DNA of 27,920 nt from a virus: IMG/VR virus record IMGVR_UViG_3300050821_004449, positions 1-27,920 of that record. One strand, written 5' to 3'. Made by a program: the position numbers and the translations under genes. A model generated the notes under the pieces. The model did no database searches and was not told the origin of the DNA. It saw nothing but the letters and a program-made list of their open reading frames with translations. Shown one piece after another: positions 1 to 7,791 of this stretch (positions are counted from its first letter, which is position 1; every line of letters begins with the position of its first letter).

Positions 1-746
1 TTGAAGCCGTGACCATGCGCTGACTGGCCATGATTGTGACCTGGGTCGTTAAAACCGTGAGTGTGCGCCGGCACCAAGTGCTGATGCGGCGGTAGATGGG
101 CCACCGCCAGCGACACGGAGCCAGCGCCGCCGACTGCGCCGATCGTGGTCGAGATGGGAACGCGCCCGCCGAGATTGGGCACTCCGCACGTCGTCGACCC
201 GTCACCGCCGAACCGGTTGCCGATGACGGCGTTGAGCTGCGGGACTGATGAGACGTTGTAGACGGTGCCGTCGCAGTTGAGAAAGCGGGCTGGAGGTGTG
301 GGCGAGCCGTACATGACGATCCCGCCGATGGGCACCCCGATGGCGTTGGTCAGCGCATTGGCGGCATTGGCGATCGCCGTGTCCTGAGTATCGACATAGG
401 ACTTGAGAGTGAAGGTCGGAGACAGAGCGCCCCACGTCGCATTGACCCGCCCGTAGTAAGTCCCGGCTGCTGCTGGAGCGTCATTAGGGATAGGGTCGGG
501 AGACCATATCATATGCCCGCCTGACACGACCCGACGATAGTTCTGACCGTCAGACGGAGCGTCACCCTGGATCACATTGCTGGTCCACGCCATATTGCGG
601 CGCGAATACTGCAAGCCGTCGCTCGGCGCTTCGACCCAGTTGCCCGCTGGCGACGGCTCCCACTTAGTCCCGTCCCACGACCACGTGGTGGTGCCTGAGG
701 TGAAGGTGTCGCCAATAGCCGGAGAGCCGGGAAAATCAATGGCCAT
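1..746 (-). CDS. Tail fibre/collar-domain protein, C-terminus cut by window edge
   Basis: An open frame from an ATG at 746 runs 248 codons off the left edge. Residues 1-35 carry a Trp-rich motif (WSWDGTKWEP at 22-31) that is common at the start of phage fibre domains. A short KSYVDTQ segment at 115-121 resembles the linker of tail-repeat proteins. Residues about 137-205 match the phage tail collar domain: an MYGSPTPPARFLNCDG segment (145-160), the GDGSTTCGVPNLGGRVP block (181-197) and then a His-rich tail. Four HxH motifs are visible at 221/223, 228/230, 237/239 and 244/246. Its ATG overlaps the stop of the upstream fibre gene by one base (TAATG). It probably forms the distal tail tip or a receptor-binding part. 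Family assignment is by motif; the role is inferred from position. Confidence 0.85.
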   Translation of the reverse strand, partial: MAIDFPGSPAIGDTFTSGTTTWSWDGTKWEPSPAGNWVEAPSDGLQYSRRNMAWTSNVIQGDAPSDGQNYRRVVSGGHMIWSPDPIPNDAPAAAGTYYGRVNATWGALSPTFTLKSYVDTQDTAIANAANALTNAIGVPIGGIVMYGSPTPPARFLNCDGTVYNVSSVPQLNAVIGNRFGGDGSTTCGVPNLGGRVPISTTIGAVGGAGSVSLAVAHLPPHQHLVPAHTHGFNDPGHNHGQSAHGHGF

Positions 747-1261
747 TAGTAAGTGCCCATGTCGAGACTGATCGAATTGAGCGCATTGTTGCAGACCACC
801 CACTGACTGCTAGTCGGATCTGAGTACCAGATGAATAGCTGGCCAGCAGTGGAGGCCCACCACAATTGCCCGGGATAGGGTGACGACGGCGGAGTGTCGC
901 TCGTGACCAGCGACGGCGGGATCGCAGCGATGTGGTTATCCACATACTGCTTGGTTGAAGCCTCCAACGGAGCGGCTGGGTCAGCGTGGAGGATCAGCGG
1001 CCCAGTCATCGTCGCGCCCGCCAAGGGCGCAAACACGTTCGGGTCGTAGAGGTTCCCGTTGACATAGAATGCGACGGCGTTGAGCGTGCCGTCGCCTTTT
1101 GGGCCACCCGTGGGATTGCCGATCACCATAGCATGCGCGTAGTAGACGGCCGGCCCCTGTATCGTCCAGGGATCCGGCTGCGGCTGCGGCCCGACTTGAG
1201 CCATCAGCGTCGGCTGACCCGTCACGGCCATTGTAGAGGGTCCGGGCGGTTGGCTTGTCAT
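746..1261 (-). CDS. Tail fibre protein with tail-repeat motif
   Basis: This 171-residue protein starts at 1261, where its ATG forms an ATGA overlap with the stop of the upstream gene. A longer reading from 1276 would begin inside that gene and is less likely. Residues 81-108 hold the phage tail-repeat pattern (AGATMTGPLIL, then a Pro/Ala stretch and EASTKQYVD) seen in side-fibre proteins. Residues 121-155 hold a second common fibre motif, DTPPSSPYPGQLWW followed by a Trp-containing SSQWV. The N-terminus is Pro/Gln-rich. It lies between a DQGL-module protein and the collar-domain fibre, so it is probably a fibre shaft or an adaptor. The motifs are seen directly; the exact structural role is inferred. 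Confidence 0.82.
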   Translation of the reverse strand: MTSQPPGPSTMAVTGQPTLMAQVGPQPQPDPWTIQGPAVYYAHAMVIGNPTGGPKGDGTLNAVAFYVNGNLYDPNVFAPLAGATMTGPLILHADPAAPLEASTKQYVDNHIAAIPPSLVTSDTPPSSPYPGQLWWASTAGQLFIWYSDPTSSQWVVCNNALNSISLDMGTY

Positions 1262-1569
1262 GCGGTTGGCCAGCAAACTGCGGTGAACTTGTGCGAGGCG
1301 GAGTTACTCGCAGCAGTCACCGGGGTGAGAGTGTTCGGAATGACGCTGTAGGACTGCCCCGGCTGCAGCGCCAGCGTGGTGCCGTTGGCTGTCGTTTTCG
1401 CCGGGCCGACTTGGTCGACGTACAACACTTCATTGGTCGACAAGCCCTGATCCGTGGCGCTCAGGGGATTGACGATGTAGCCGCCCGCTTGGTTGGCGGG
1501 AATGACGGTGATCGCTGTACCCGGCGTCGACGGGGTCTGGGTGTTAGCGCCCGCGACTGGAGCTGCCAT
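1258..1569 (-). CDS. Small virion protein consisting of the DQGL module
   Basis: This 103-residue protein is made almost entirely of a module that is also present in the gpI-like protein (3376-4515) and in the 465-residue protein (15972-17369). Here it covers residues about 18-100: GGYIVNPLSATDQGL at 29-43, a VLYVDQVGPA strand at 48-57, TTLALQPGQS at 64-73 and SHKFTAVCW at 92-100. The alternating hydrophobic pattern suggests a compact beta fold. A GAGGAG Shine-Dalgarno sequence precedes the ATG. The gene sits among fibre genes, so it may be a free-standing decoration or adaptor version of the module. I know no function for this family. Confidence 0.8.
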   Translation of the reverse strand: MAAPVAGANTQTPSTPGTAITVIPANQAGGYIVNPLSATDQGLSTNEVLYVDQVGPAKTTANGTTLALQPGQSYSVIPNTLTPVTAASNSASHKFTAVCWPTA

Positions 1570-1581
1570 GTCATTTCTCCT

Positions 1582-2106
1582 CTATTTCTTTATCCTGAGG
1601 GGCGGCAAGACACTGCGACCCGCCAGCTGACCGTTGAGATAATCAATCGTCTCATTGTAAGCGGCTATGCCAGCGTCGAAAAAGACCTGGTCGGCCTCCT
1701 CCACCGGCCGGTTCCATGGCGGCATGATCTGTGAGAAATGGTAGCCTTGAGTCGTTCCGGCCGCTAGCAGCTCGGTGTGAATGATTTGACGGTCGGTGCC
1801 CGGAGGTCGAGGCACCATTTCATTCTGCATGTAAGTCCGAATTTCTAGGGTCTGCCGGGTCATTCTCTCGTGGACCGTCTCGGGAGGAGCCACATAAGGG
1901 CCGATTGGTCCATACTCTCCCGCCATCGCTTTGGTCCACACCTCGACCCCGTGCTCCTCGGGATCTTGGGGACTAGCGATGAAGACTCCGGCCTGCCCAT
2001 ACTGCATGCAGTCAAGGGCGATCGGCGAGAGATCGGTGGGTGTTCCCGCCAGCGCCCAGCGCGGGTTGCGCAGGGTCTCAAGCATGTCCTCTGTGGATTT
2101 GAGCAT
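1582..2106 (-). CDS. Hypothetical protein in the tail-fibre cluster
   Basis: This 174-residue protein is not recognised. Its ATG directly follows the TAA of the collagen-like fibre gene with no gap, indicating coupled translation. It is mixed charged and aromatic, with no signal peptide or membrane segment. The C-terminal half contains WNRPVEEADQVFFDAGIAAY (about 131-150) and a helical stretch ending in a basic IKK. The composition is that of a soluble globular protein, unlike the beta-rich Gly/Pro composition of the neighbouring fibres. By position it could be a fibre assembly chaperone or a baseplate-fibre adaptor, but no chaperone motif is visible and the function is left open. Confidence 0.75.
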   Translation of the reverse strand: MLKSTEDMLETLRNPRWALAGTPTDLSPIALDCMQYGQAGVFIASPQDPEEHGVEVWTKAMAGEYGPIGPYVAPPETVHERMTRQTLEIRTYMQNEMVPRPPGTDRQIIHTELLAAGTTQGYHFSQIMPPWNRPVEEADQVFFDAGIAAYNETIDYLNGQLAGRSVLPPLRIKK

Positions 2107-3369
2107 TTATCCGACCCTCTGGTAGAAGTAGTTGGTGATGATCCCGTAGTTGTTGGCGTTCGCGTCCTGGCTGACAGTGCCGAGGAGCAGCCAGTTGCCC
2201 GGGTACCCCGCCGCATTGGGGTTGGTCGGCCCCGGCGTCCACCCGATAGTCATCCACACGCTGCCAAGGCCTCCATAGCCCTGCCAGGCGCCCGCTGGGC
2301 CGGGTGGACCGGCAGGCCCCTGTGACCCTGCGCCCGGAGGTCCGACGGCTCCCTGCGGGCCGATAGGGCCAGCTGGGCCTGGAGGCCCCGCAGGACCGGT
2401 CGGCCCCGCTGGACCGCCAGCGCCGGTCGAGCCCTGAGCGCCCGTCGGCCCTTGAGCGCCGACAGTGCCCGGCCCAACGACAGTAAAGTAGGGTCCGCTA
2501 GCATTGTAGATGAAGATCAACTCGGCGTTGGCGACAATATCGCCGCTGACCATGGCGATGCCGTTGGGCTTGTAGCAGGTCAATGCGCCGAGGCCGTTGA
2601 AGTTCGCTGTCGTCGCGCCCGTGTTGGTGTTCTTGATCCGGACGTTGAATTGCATGCCTTCCGAGTAAGCGCTCGGAGCCGGCGAGCACGCGGCGGAGAT
2701 AGCGTTCGCCACGCCGGTGTCGACGCCAGTGTGGATAACTCGAGATCCGACCAGTGTGGGATAATTGATGAGCTCGTAGTAAGCAGTGGCGCAGTTGGTG
2801 ATCAGGATGCGATCGCCGGGATTGAGCTCGCCACCTTGCAGGGGTTTGTTGCCCATGCTGGTCAGCGGGATCGGAGCCACACCCATGATAATCACGTCGA
2901 CCGGCCCAGTGTTGGCGTAGTTGACTGTGATCAACATCGCCTGGCCGTTGACGGGATTGCCGTTCGGAGGCGGCGATAGAGTGGTAACTACGATGTGGTT
3001 AGGCGACCCGACATCGAACCCGTCATAGACGATCGCCGTGTTGACGCCGACGCCGGTCTGGACGAACGAAGACAGAGTCGCGGCGGTGACCAGATTGCTG
3101 ATCGTGTCGCCCGGGTTCCAGGATTTCGGCTGGGTGCCCTCCTGCCCGCGCACCATGGTGAAAGTGTCGTTGGCGACATTGGTGACGTGGACAATTTCTT
3201 GGATTGTTCCCGTCGCAGCGTCGTAGAAGGTGGCGCAGAAATAATCCCCGGTCTGATTGGGAAACGGGAACTCCATCCCGGTGCCCGCCGCCACATTGAC
3301 TTGGGTATCTGTCGGGCCGATGGAGCCGACGACAGTGGTCGAGGCGTTGTTGGAGAAAAGGACGGTCAT
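2107..3369 (-). CDS. Tail fibre with collagen-like Gly-X-Y repeat
   Basis: This is a 420-residue protein. Residues 1-105 match an N-terminal domain common in phage fibres: an [13 protein letters not shown] start, a TGMEFPFP turn, and an IVHVTNV strand followed by VRGQEGT. The middle is beta-rich. Residues about 304-361 are collagen-like: some 15 uninterrupted Gly-X-Y triplets, a Ser-Gln break, then three or four more triplets. A 59-residue aromatic C-terminal cap ([10 protein letters not shown] onward) follows and may act as the trimer-registering tip. The gene lies just after the gpI-like baseplate gene, where fibres are normally encoded. The collagen repeat implies a trimeric shaft, as known for phage collagen-like fibres. 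Confidence 0.88.
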   Translation of the reverse strand: MTVLFSNNASTTVVGSIGPTDTQVNVAAGTGMEFPFPNQTGDYFCATFYDAATGTIQEIVHVTNVANDTFTMVRGQEGTQPKSWNPGDTISNLVTAATLSSFVQTGVGVNTAIVYDGFDVGSPNHIVVTTLSPPPNGNPVNGQAMLITVNYANTGPVDVIIMGVAPIPLTSMGNKPLQGGELNPGDRILITNCATAYYELINYPTLVGSRVIHTGVDTGVANAISAACSPAPSAYSEGMQFNVRIKNTNTGATTANFNGLGALTCYKPNGIAMVSGDIVANAELIFIYNASGPYFTVVGPGTVGAQGPTGAQGSTGAGGPAGPTGPAGPPGPAGPIGPQGAVGPPGAGSQGPAGPPGPAGAWQGYGGLGSVWMTIGWTPGPTNPNAAGYPGNWLLLGTVSQDANANNYGIITNYFYQRVG

Positions 3370-3375
3370 GATGGT

Positions 3376-4515
3376 TTATCCTATGACGACGTTGAAGTTG
3401 AACTGGAATGGCAACTCCAACACCCCAGCGGCGATCGCCTCAGAGAACTGGTTGATGTAGTCGGGACGCTCGTAAGTCACGAAGCTCGTGTAGATATAAT
3501 TGAGTGTCGGCGGTTGACCGCGAGACCACCTCGACGCTCCGTCGGGCGAGCCGCCGATCGTTCCATTGGGGCCGAACCGGTTGGGGAGCGCGCCGCCGAT
3601 CGCCTTGCGATTGATGAGCGGAAACCTGATCGTGCATCCATACCTCGGCCCAAAGGTGATCGAGATGTCTTCAGTCGTGTCGATGGGAGGAGATGATCCA
3701 TTAACCCCGATCAGAAATCTTTTTATCCGACGCTTGAGCCAGCGAACGTTGAAATACTTGCCGTCGCCCTTCATGTAATGCCATGTCAGGCAGCGCTTGT
3801 AGAAATCGTCGTCGGCGATGACAACTCCTTTCGGCTGCTGCTTGACCAGGCGGTCGATGGGAACAAGTTGATTGGGTCCCCAAGTGTTGAGGGCTCCAAG
3901 TACGAACCCGCGCTCGGCGTAGACCCATGGTCTCTTGTAGCCGTAGATCCCTTGAGCCACCCAGTCGAGCAGCGGCCCGGCGATCAGCGGGTTGGTGTAG
4001 ATGGGCAGATTGAGCGCATTGAAGGTGTCAACATAGTTCTGCTGCATGGCGTTCTGACTATCGACAAACGCCTGCAAATCATCGTCGTCTGAATACTCCT
4101 GGTAGAGATATGACGGAATGACTTTGGTCAGACCAGTGACGCCGGATGGCGGGAAGTTCCCCGGCACCGGGGTGGCGCTACCCTTGACGGCGATAGACGA
4201 TGAATAGAAGTAAGAAGCGAACTGGTGGCCTTTGCTGGGCGCGTCGACCCACACATGGACGCCGGGAGGGACTATGAACCGTTGACCCGGCTCCAGCTTG
4301 GTAGTGTGGCCATCCTCCGTCTGCGACGGCGGTTGGACGATGCTGATGAAGAGCGGTTCGGGCTCCGGGAGCCCTTGGTCACTCGCCTCGAATGGGTTGG
4401 TGACGACGCCGCCGAAATTGGGCAAGCCGACGGGCATCAGCTGGGTAGCGAACCCAGGATGAATGATGGTGTCGGTTAACCCGCCGACAACTTGATAGTT
4501 CGGGTAAAGCGGCAT
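3376..4515 (-). CDS. gpI-like baseplate/tail protein with N-terminal DQGL module
   Basis: This 379-residue protein begins with a DQGL module (about 22-104): GGVVTNPFEASDQGL at 35-49, TTKLEPGQRF at 71-80 and GHQFASYFY at 96-104. The remainder looks like the phage tail protein I type: after PSYLYQEYSDDDDLQAFVDS (about 135-154), which resembles the N-terminus of many gpI proteins, comes a helical region and a segment with many aromatics and basics (KRCLTWHYMKGDGKYFNVRW, about 239-258). It directly follows baseplate J with a one-base TGATG overlap, the usual J-I order. The gpI role is supported by order and general pattern rather than by a diagnostic motif. The module at its N-terminus is unusual. 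Confidence 0.78.
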   Translation of the reverse strand: MPLYPNYQVVGGLTDTIIHPGFATQLMPVGLPNFGGVVTNPFEASDQGLPEPEPLFISIVQPPSQTEDGHTTKLEPGQRFIVPPGVHVWVDAPSKGHQFASYFYSSSIAVKGSATPVPGNFPPSGVTGLTKVIPSYLYQEYSDDDDLQAFVDSQNAMQQNYVDTFNALNLPIYTNPLIAGPLLDWVAQGIYGYKRPWVYAERGFVLGALNTWGPNQLVPIDRLVKQQPKGVVIADDDFYKRCLTWHYMKGDGKYFNVRWLKRRIKRFLIGVNGSSPPIDTTEDISITFGPRYGCTIRFPLINRKAIGGALPNRFGPNGTIGGSPDGASRWSRGQPPTLNYIYTSFVTYERPDYINQFSEAIAAGVLELPFQFNFNVVIG

Positions 4516-5981
4516 CAGAAGCCGCCCTCGCTGAACACGATCTGAGACAAGTCAGTCAAGAAGTAACTGTTCGGGTCTCCATAGATGACGCCAGTGCCGG
4601 TTGATGGCGAGACGGGCATCCCGTCGATGCTGACCTGGAAATCCAACACCGTGATGGCCTCGGAAGCGACAGTGCTCGCGGTCGCCTGAAGGAAGATCGA
4701 AGTCATGTCGTAGATGTTGATCGGAGCCGTTCCCACGGCCAGGGAATTGATGTAATCTCGCAGGGCCGGTCCCGCTAGCGCCGCGATTGCGCTGGGCGAC
4801 ACGTAATTGGGCGAGTCTGTTTGCCACACCACTTCGATGAACACCGCCTCCATCGGCGGCAGGACATAAGGGATGATGTAGGTGTCGGGCCAGTCGACAA
4901 TCGAGACTTCCTCGACGATCGGGTTGGGCGTCACATGGCCGCCTGAAGTGTAGGTCGACCCGGCGATAGCAGTGTTGAACGGAATAGTGAATTGGTTGAG
5001 GGACGGCTGACCGCCGATCGTCGGAACTGTGACGGGGAACGACTTGCCGTTGAGCGTCGGAAACACGCCAGTACCGTGGATGTCGTAGAGCGTCTCGACC
5101 ATCCCAGTGACGAGATTGTGGTTCTGCGCCGTCGTCACTACGGCCGGGTTGCCTGAAGAGATGTTGGTGATGTCAATCGGAGCCGGCAGCAATCCGCCAG
5201 TCCAGAACAACGCCTTCCAGATCGCATAAGCGACTTGGTAGGGGTCTCCGCCTCCACAGATGGCGATGTACCGGCCGCTGACCAAATCCTGCCGGGCGCT
5301 GACCAACCGGGCCTGGACGCCGGGCACGTTCGCCAGCAACGTCTTCATGTACCTCGACATGCCGGTCGATGACGCCAGCCCAGCGGTGAACACGCGATCG
5401 CGGTAGTCACTGATCGCTTCACCCGACGTCGCCGGAATGCCGTCGGTCGGGTTGGTGACAGTGACGAGGTCGATCACACTGGCGGGAAGCGACGACGCCA
5501 GCAGAGTGACGGAGCCGGCGGGGACCGCCCAAGTGCCGGGCACGACAGCCACACAATAGATGGGCAACGACTGGCCGTTGGTTCCGATGATGCCGCCGTC
5601 TTGGACGACGTACTGATAGGAGCCGTCGCCAACCAAGAACCCCTCGACAATCACCAATCCGGGCGGTCCGTAGAAAACCACGTAGACAGTGACGTTGGTA
5701 GCGACTTGGGGCCGGAGGCCGTAGAGAATGCCCTGTTGCTGGAGGATGAAAGCATTGGCTCCGTTGGGCGACACGGAGTTGACCAGGTCGACCAAGAAAG
5801 AGTCGCTTTGCACGCAGGCAGCCACATCGGTCGAAGCAACATCCTCGACCAAGGAGCCCGGCAAGTTGTCAGTGTAGTCTTGGTTAGTGGCTGCGACTGC
5901 CGCCACCAACTGAGACCGCAAGTTGGCCGGGGCCTGCGGCTGCAAGCCCTGGGCGGTCATGATGAGAGGGAGCACAGCCAT
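4515..5981 (-). CDS. Baseplate J-like wedge protein
   Basis: This 488-residue protein shows the Baseplate_J pattern. A beta-rich central part (about 120-165) is followed by VTNPTDGIPATSGEAISDYR (about 174-193) and DRV, which corresponds to the conserved glycine-acid-acid-R-x-R-V region of J/gp6 proteins. A compact beta domain appears to be inserted at about 270-355 (VVTTAQNHNLVTG, then LNGKSFPVTV, then FTIPF). The J-like C-terminal part resumes at about 357 and contains the segment ALRDYINSLAVGTAPINIYD (406-425). It follows the gp25-like gene with a TGATG overlap and precedes the gpI-like gene, which is the canonical baseplate order. It builds the inner wedge ring of a contractile baseplate. 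Confidence 0.92.
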   Translation of the reverse strand: MAVLPLIMTAQGLQPQAPANLRSQLVAAVAATNQDYTDNLPGSLVEDVASTDVAACVQSDSFLVDLVNSVSPNGANAFILQQQGILYGLRPQVATNVTVYVVFYGPPGLVIVEGFLVGDGSYQYVVQDGGIIGTNGQSLPIYCVAVVPGTWAVPAGSVTLLASSLPASVIDLVTVTNPTDGIPATSGEAISDYRDRVFTAGLASSTGMSRYMKTLLANVPGVQARLVSARQDLVSGRYIAICGGGDPYQVAYAIWKALFWTGGLLPAPIDITNISSGNPAVVTTAQNHNLVTGMVETLYDIHGTGVFPTLNGKSFPVTVPTIGGQPSLNQFTIPFNTAIAGSTYTSGGHVTPNPIVEEVSIVDWPDTYIIPYVLPPMEAVFIEVVWQTDSPNYVSPSAIAALAGPALRDYINSLAVGTAPINIYDMTSIFLQATASTVASEAITVLDFQVSIDGMPVSPSTGTGVIYGDPNSYFLTDLSQIVFSEGGF

Positions 5982-6349
5982 CAGATCGGAACCACAGTTT
6001 CTAGGGTCGAGCCGTAATTGGTGATGATGGTTATCGCGTAGTATGGCGCGGGCCGCCCGGCTTCATCCGTAACATCATCCATCTTTTGCAGCATCAGTGT
6101 CATGAAGTACGGCGCGAACCGTTGCTGCATCAGCGCCATGTAGAGATCTGGGTGGATCTGAGTGACGATCGACGTGTAGGCCGGAATACCCCAGTCAGCC
6201 CAGAAAGGCGACTCCCCAAGGTTCAACTTTAAGCACTGGGCCAGCGTTGTCAGCATGACCATGTCTTGGAACCCGTTTGGGTCGGTCGTCACTGTGACCC
6301 ACGTCTTTTTGCCCGTAAGGACGTCCTGGGTTCGTCCGTAAGTGCGCAT
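5981..6349 (-). CDS. gp25-like baseplate wedge protein
   Basis: This 122-residue protein has the size of the gp25/W family and its location directly before baseplate J. Residues about 36-60 contain the diagnostic-looking LKLNLGESPFWADWGIPAY run (40-58), similar to the NxxGE(R)-type core of W/gp25 proteins. The C-terminus forms a beta hairpin (YYAITIITNYGSTLETVV). A purine-rich AAGGGA lies upstream of the ATG. In known baseplates this protein bridges the sheath-like fold and the wedge. The assignment rests on length, motif and gene order. Confidence 0.8.
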   Translation of the reverse strand: MRTYGRTQDVLTGKKTWVTVTTDPNGFQDMVMLTTLAQCLKLNLGESPFWADWGIPAYTSIVTQIHPDLYMALMQQRFAPYFMTLMLQKMDDVTDEAGRPAPYYAITIITNYGSTLETVVPI

Positions 6350-6500
6350 AGGTGCCGTGTCCCTTCACTGTCTCCACTACCCGCTGCTTCCGCTGGGATG
6401 GACGGATGTTCTCGACATACCGCACGAAAGGCGGATGCGTTGTCGCTCGCATAGATTTCTGCGCCGCCAGTCCCGTGTGTGGGCAAGCTGTGAGTCTCAT
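6195..6500 (-). CDS. Doubtful small overlapping ORF between spike and gp25-like genes
   Basis: A 101-codon frame starts at an ATG that forms an ATGA overlap with the spike stop, the same junction style used by real genes here. Only its first half (6350-6500) lies outside the gp25-like gene; the second half overlaps it in another frame. The N-terminal half is basic with two Cys residues, and the C-terminal half has a shadow-like composition (RPKRVPRHGH). Without it, about 147 bases would be non-coding in an otherwise gapless operon. It may be real, it may be a short leader that couples translation to the gp25-like gene, or it may be chance. Confidence 0.3.
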   Translation of the reverse strand: MRLTACPHTGLAAQKSMRATTHPPFVRYVENIRPSQRKQRVVETVKGHGTYAHLRTNPGRPYGQKDVGHSDDRPKRVPRHGHADNAGPVLKVEPWGVAFLG

Positions 6501-7306
6501 CCGATCCTCGCCTGAACGTTCTTACTCGGCCCCGCTATCGTCACTACGGGAGCGTAGGTTCCCTCTTTCCCATCGCCGCCGAGATACGCGATGTCGCTGA
6601 GGGGCACATTGAGCGCGATCTTGTTGCTGTCCTGGTCGACAATGACCTGGTGCTTGCCGTCCGGGCTCTGGTGGGTAATCACGCCTTTGCTGTCGATTTG
6701 CATAAAGGCCTTTGGCGTGCTCTGGGTGGCCTGTAGGGCCGGTCGGGGCGCTCGCCTGAGCCATTGCGCCCGTGCGCGAGAACTCATGCCCAGCAGGCGT
6801 CTTTGGCGAGCCTGCGCTGATCCGCCCGCTGGTGGCTGTGTTCCTGGCGGTGGCTGCGTTTTGGCTTGCTGCGAGTTCTGAATGATCTTGACGCCATTCG
6901 GCCCGCCGGTCATCGTGTACTGATCGTAGTCACGAGTTTCGTTCTGGGTCAGGCTGAACGCCTGGAAGGAGAGCGGGGTCAGGTTCCCTTTGGGGTAGAA
7001 GTTGGTGTAGCTGCCGCCCAGCCCAGTCAAGGTCTGCGTGTTATACTCGCTCGGGACGGCCCAGCCCAGGTCGCCCACTTGGGTCGGCTCGCGGCCGTAG
7101 CGCGAGAATGATTGTGGGATCTGCTGCTGGGGTAATGTTTGGATGCCGTTCTGCGGCTCAAAGCTGACGGTGACGAAGTCCTTGTTGACCTTCGTGACCT
7201 TGACCGGGATCGCCTTCGCCTGAGCCTGGCGGAAGTTGTCAGATCGCCGGTCAGCGGCCGTAATCAGCGAGAGATTAAACGGAGTCTTGAGAGCGTTGTC
7301 AGTCAT
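6497..7306 (-). CDS. Baseplate spike / gpV-Gp138-like protein
   Basis: This 269-residue protein lies between a baseplate plug candidate and the gp25-like gene, the usual spike position. Residues 31-86 form an OB-fold-like segment (IPVKVTKVNKDFVTVSFEPQ, then a GDLGWAVPS strand), as in gpV/gp5/Gp138 N-terminal domains. The C-terminal part (about 201-250) has short repeated strands (MQIDSKGVITHQSPDG, VIVDQDSNKIALNV), typical of spike beta-helices. Between them is a Pro/Gln/Ala linker and an Arg-rich stretch (167-188) that is not typical of spikes. It starts with an ATGA overlap. Membrane piercing is the expected role; no lysozyme domain is visible. Confidence 0.8.
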   Translation of the reverse strand: MTDNALKTPFNLSLITAADRRSDNFRQAQAKAIPVKVTKVNKDFVTVSFEPQNGIQTLPQQQIPQSFSRYGREPTQVGDLGWAVPSEYNTQTLTGLGGSYTNFYPKGNLTPLSFQAFSLTQNETRDYDQYTMTGGPNGVKIIQNSQQAKTQPPPGTQPPAGGSAQARQRRLLGMSSRARAQWLRRAPRPALQATQSTPKAFMQIDSKGVITHQSPDGKHQVIVDQDSNKIALNVPLSDIAYLGGDGKEGTYAPVVTIAGPSKNVQARIG

Positions 7307-7791
7307 GGGTTCGTCTCAAACTGCCCATCGCGGAAGATCAAGGTCGAGTATTGGAAGTAACCCTCGACCAAGTTGTTGTATCGGGATGCATGGCCCAGCA
7401 CAGTGATGACCCCGGGATCGGGGCTCGGGAATGTGAACCGCTGGTCGAATAGCGTCAAGCATTCATGGAGGCCGTTGATGGACGCCGGGGAGAAACCCTC
7501 GAGCGTGTAATTGACGACCTGGCCCGGAGACCGATACATCGGCGATTGCATCTTACCAATCAGCACACCTTGGCTCGGGTCATAGACCATCGATACCATA
7601 GATTGACCCTGAGATGTCTCGACCAATGGAACAGTGCAAATCCAGATGCCGTCGAGAGTGTACAGGTTGATGAAGTACCGCTGCGACGCCACGTTCCAAG
7701 TGATGACCATTGTAGTGTCTTGATAGTCGAGCGTAACCGTGAGGCGCGGCGCTCGAGTATTCGATGGCCGGAAGGGAACGTAGGTGGTCAC
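7303..7791 (-). CDS. Probable baseplate plug-type protein
   Basis: This 162-residue, beta-rich protein starts with GTG at 7791, directly after the upstream TGA and 7 bases from a GGAGG sequence. Residues 1-75 (YVPFRP, then VTLDYQDTTMVITWNVASQR and YFINLYTLDGIWICTVPLVE) resemble the small baseplate plug/DUF6983-type proteins found between hub and spike genes in compact contractile baseplates. That family pattern is a strand with a Trp, then a D-x-x-G turn and a PLV strand. It overlaps the spike gene by ATGA. The family match is recalled from the pattern and not verified, so hub-spike adaptor is the safest reading. Confidence 0.65.
   Translation of the reverse strand: MTTYVPFRPSNTRAPRLTVTLDYQDTTMVITWNVASQRYFINLYTLDGIWICTVPLVETSQGQSMVSMVYDPSQGVLIGKMQSPMYRSPGQVVNYTLEGFSPASINGLHECLTLFDQRFTFPSPDPGVITVLGHASRYNNLVEGYFQYSTLIFRDGQFETNP

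Noticed and set aside
2274-2460. Tandem short repeats resembling a CRISPR or satellite array
   Set aside because: The periodicity is 9 bases from Gly-Pro-X codons of the collagen-like fibre; there are no spacers and no cas genes.
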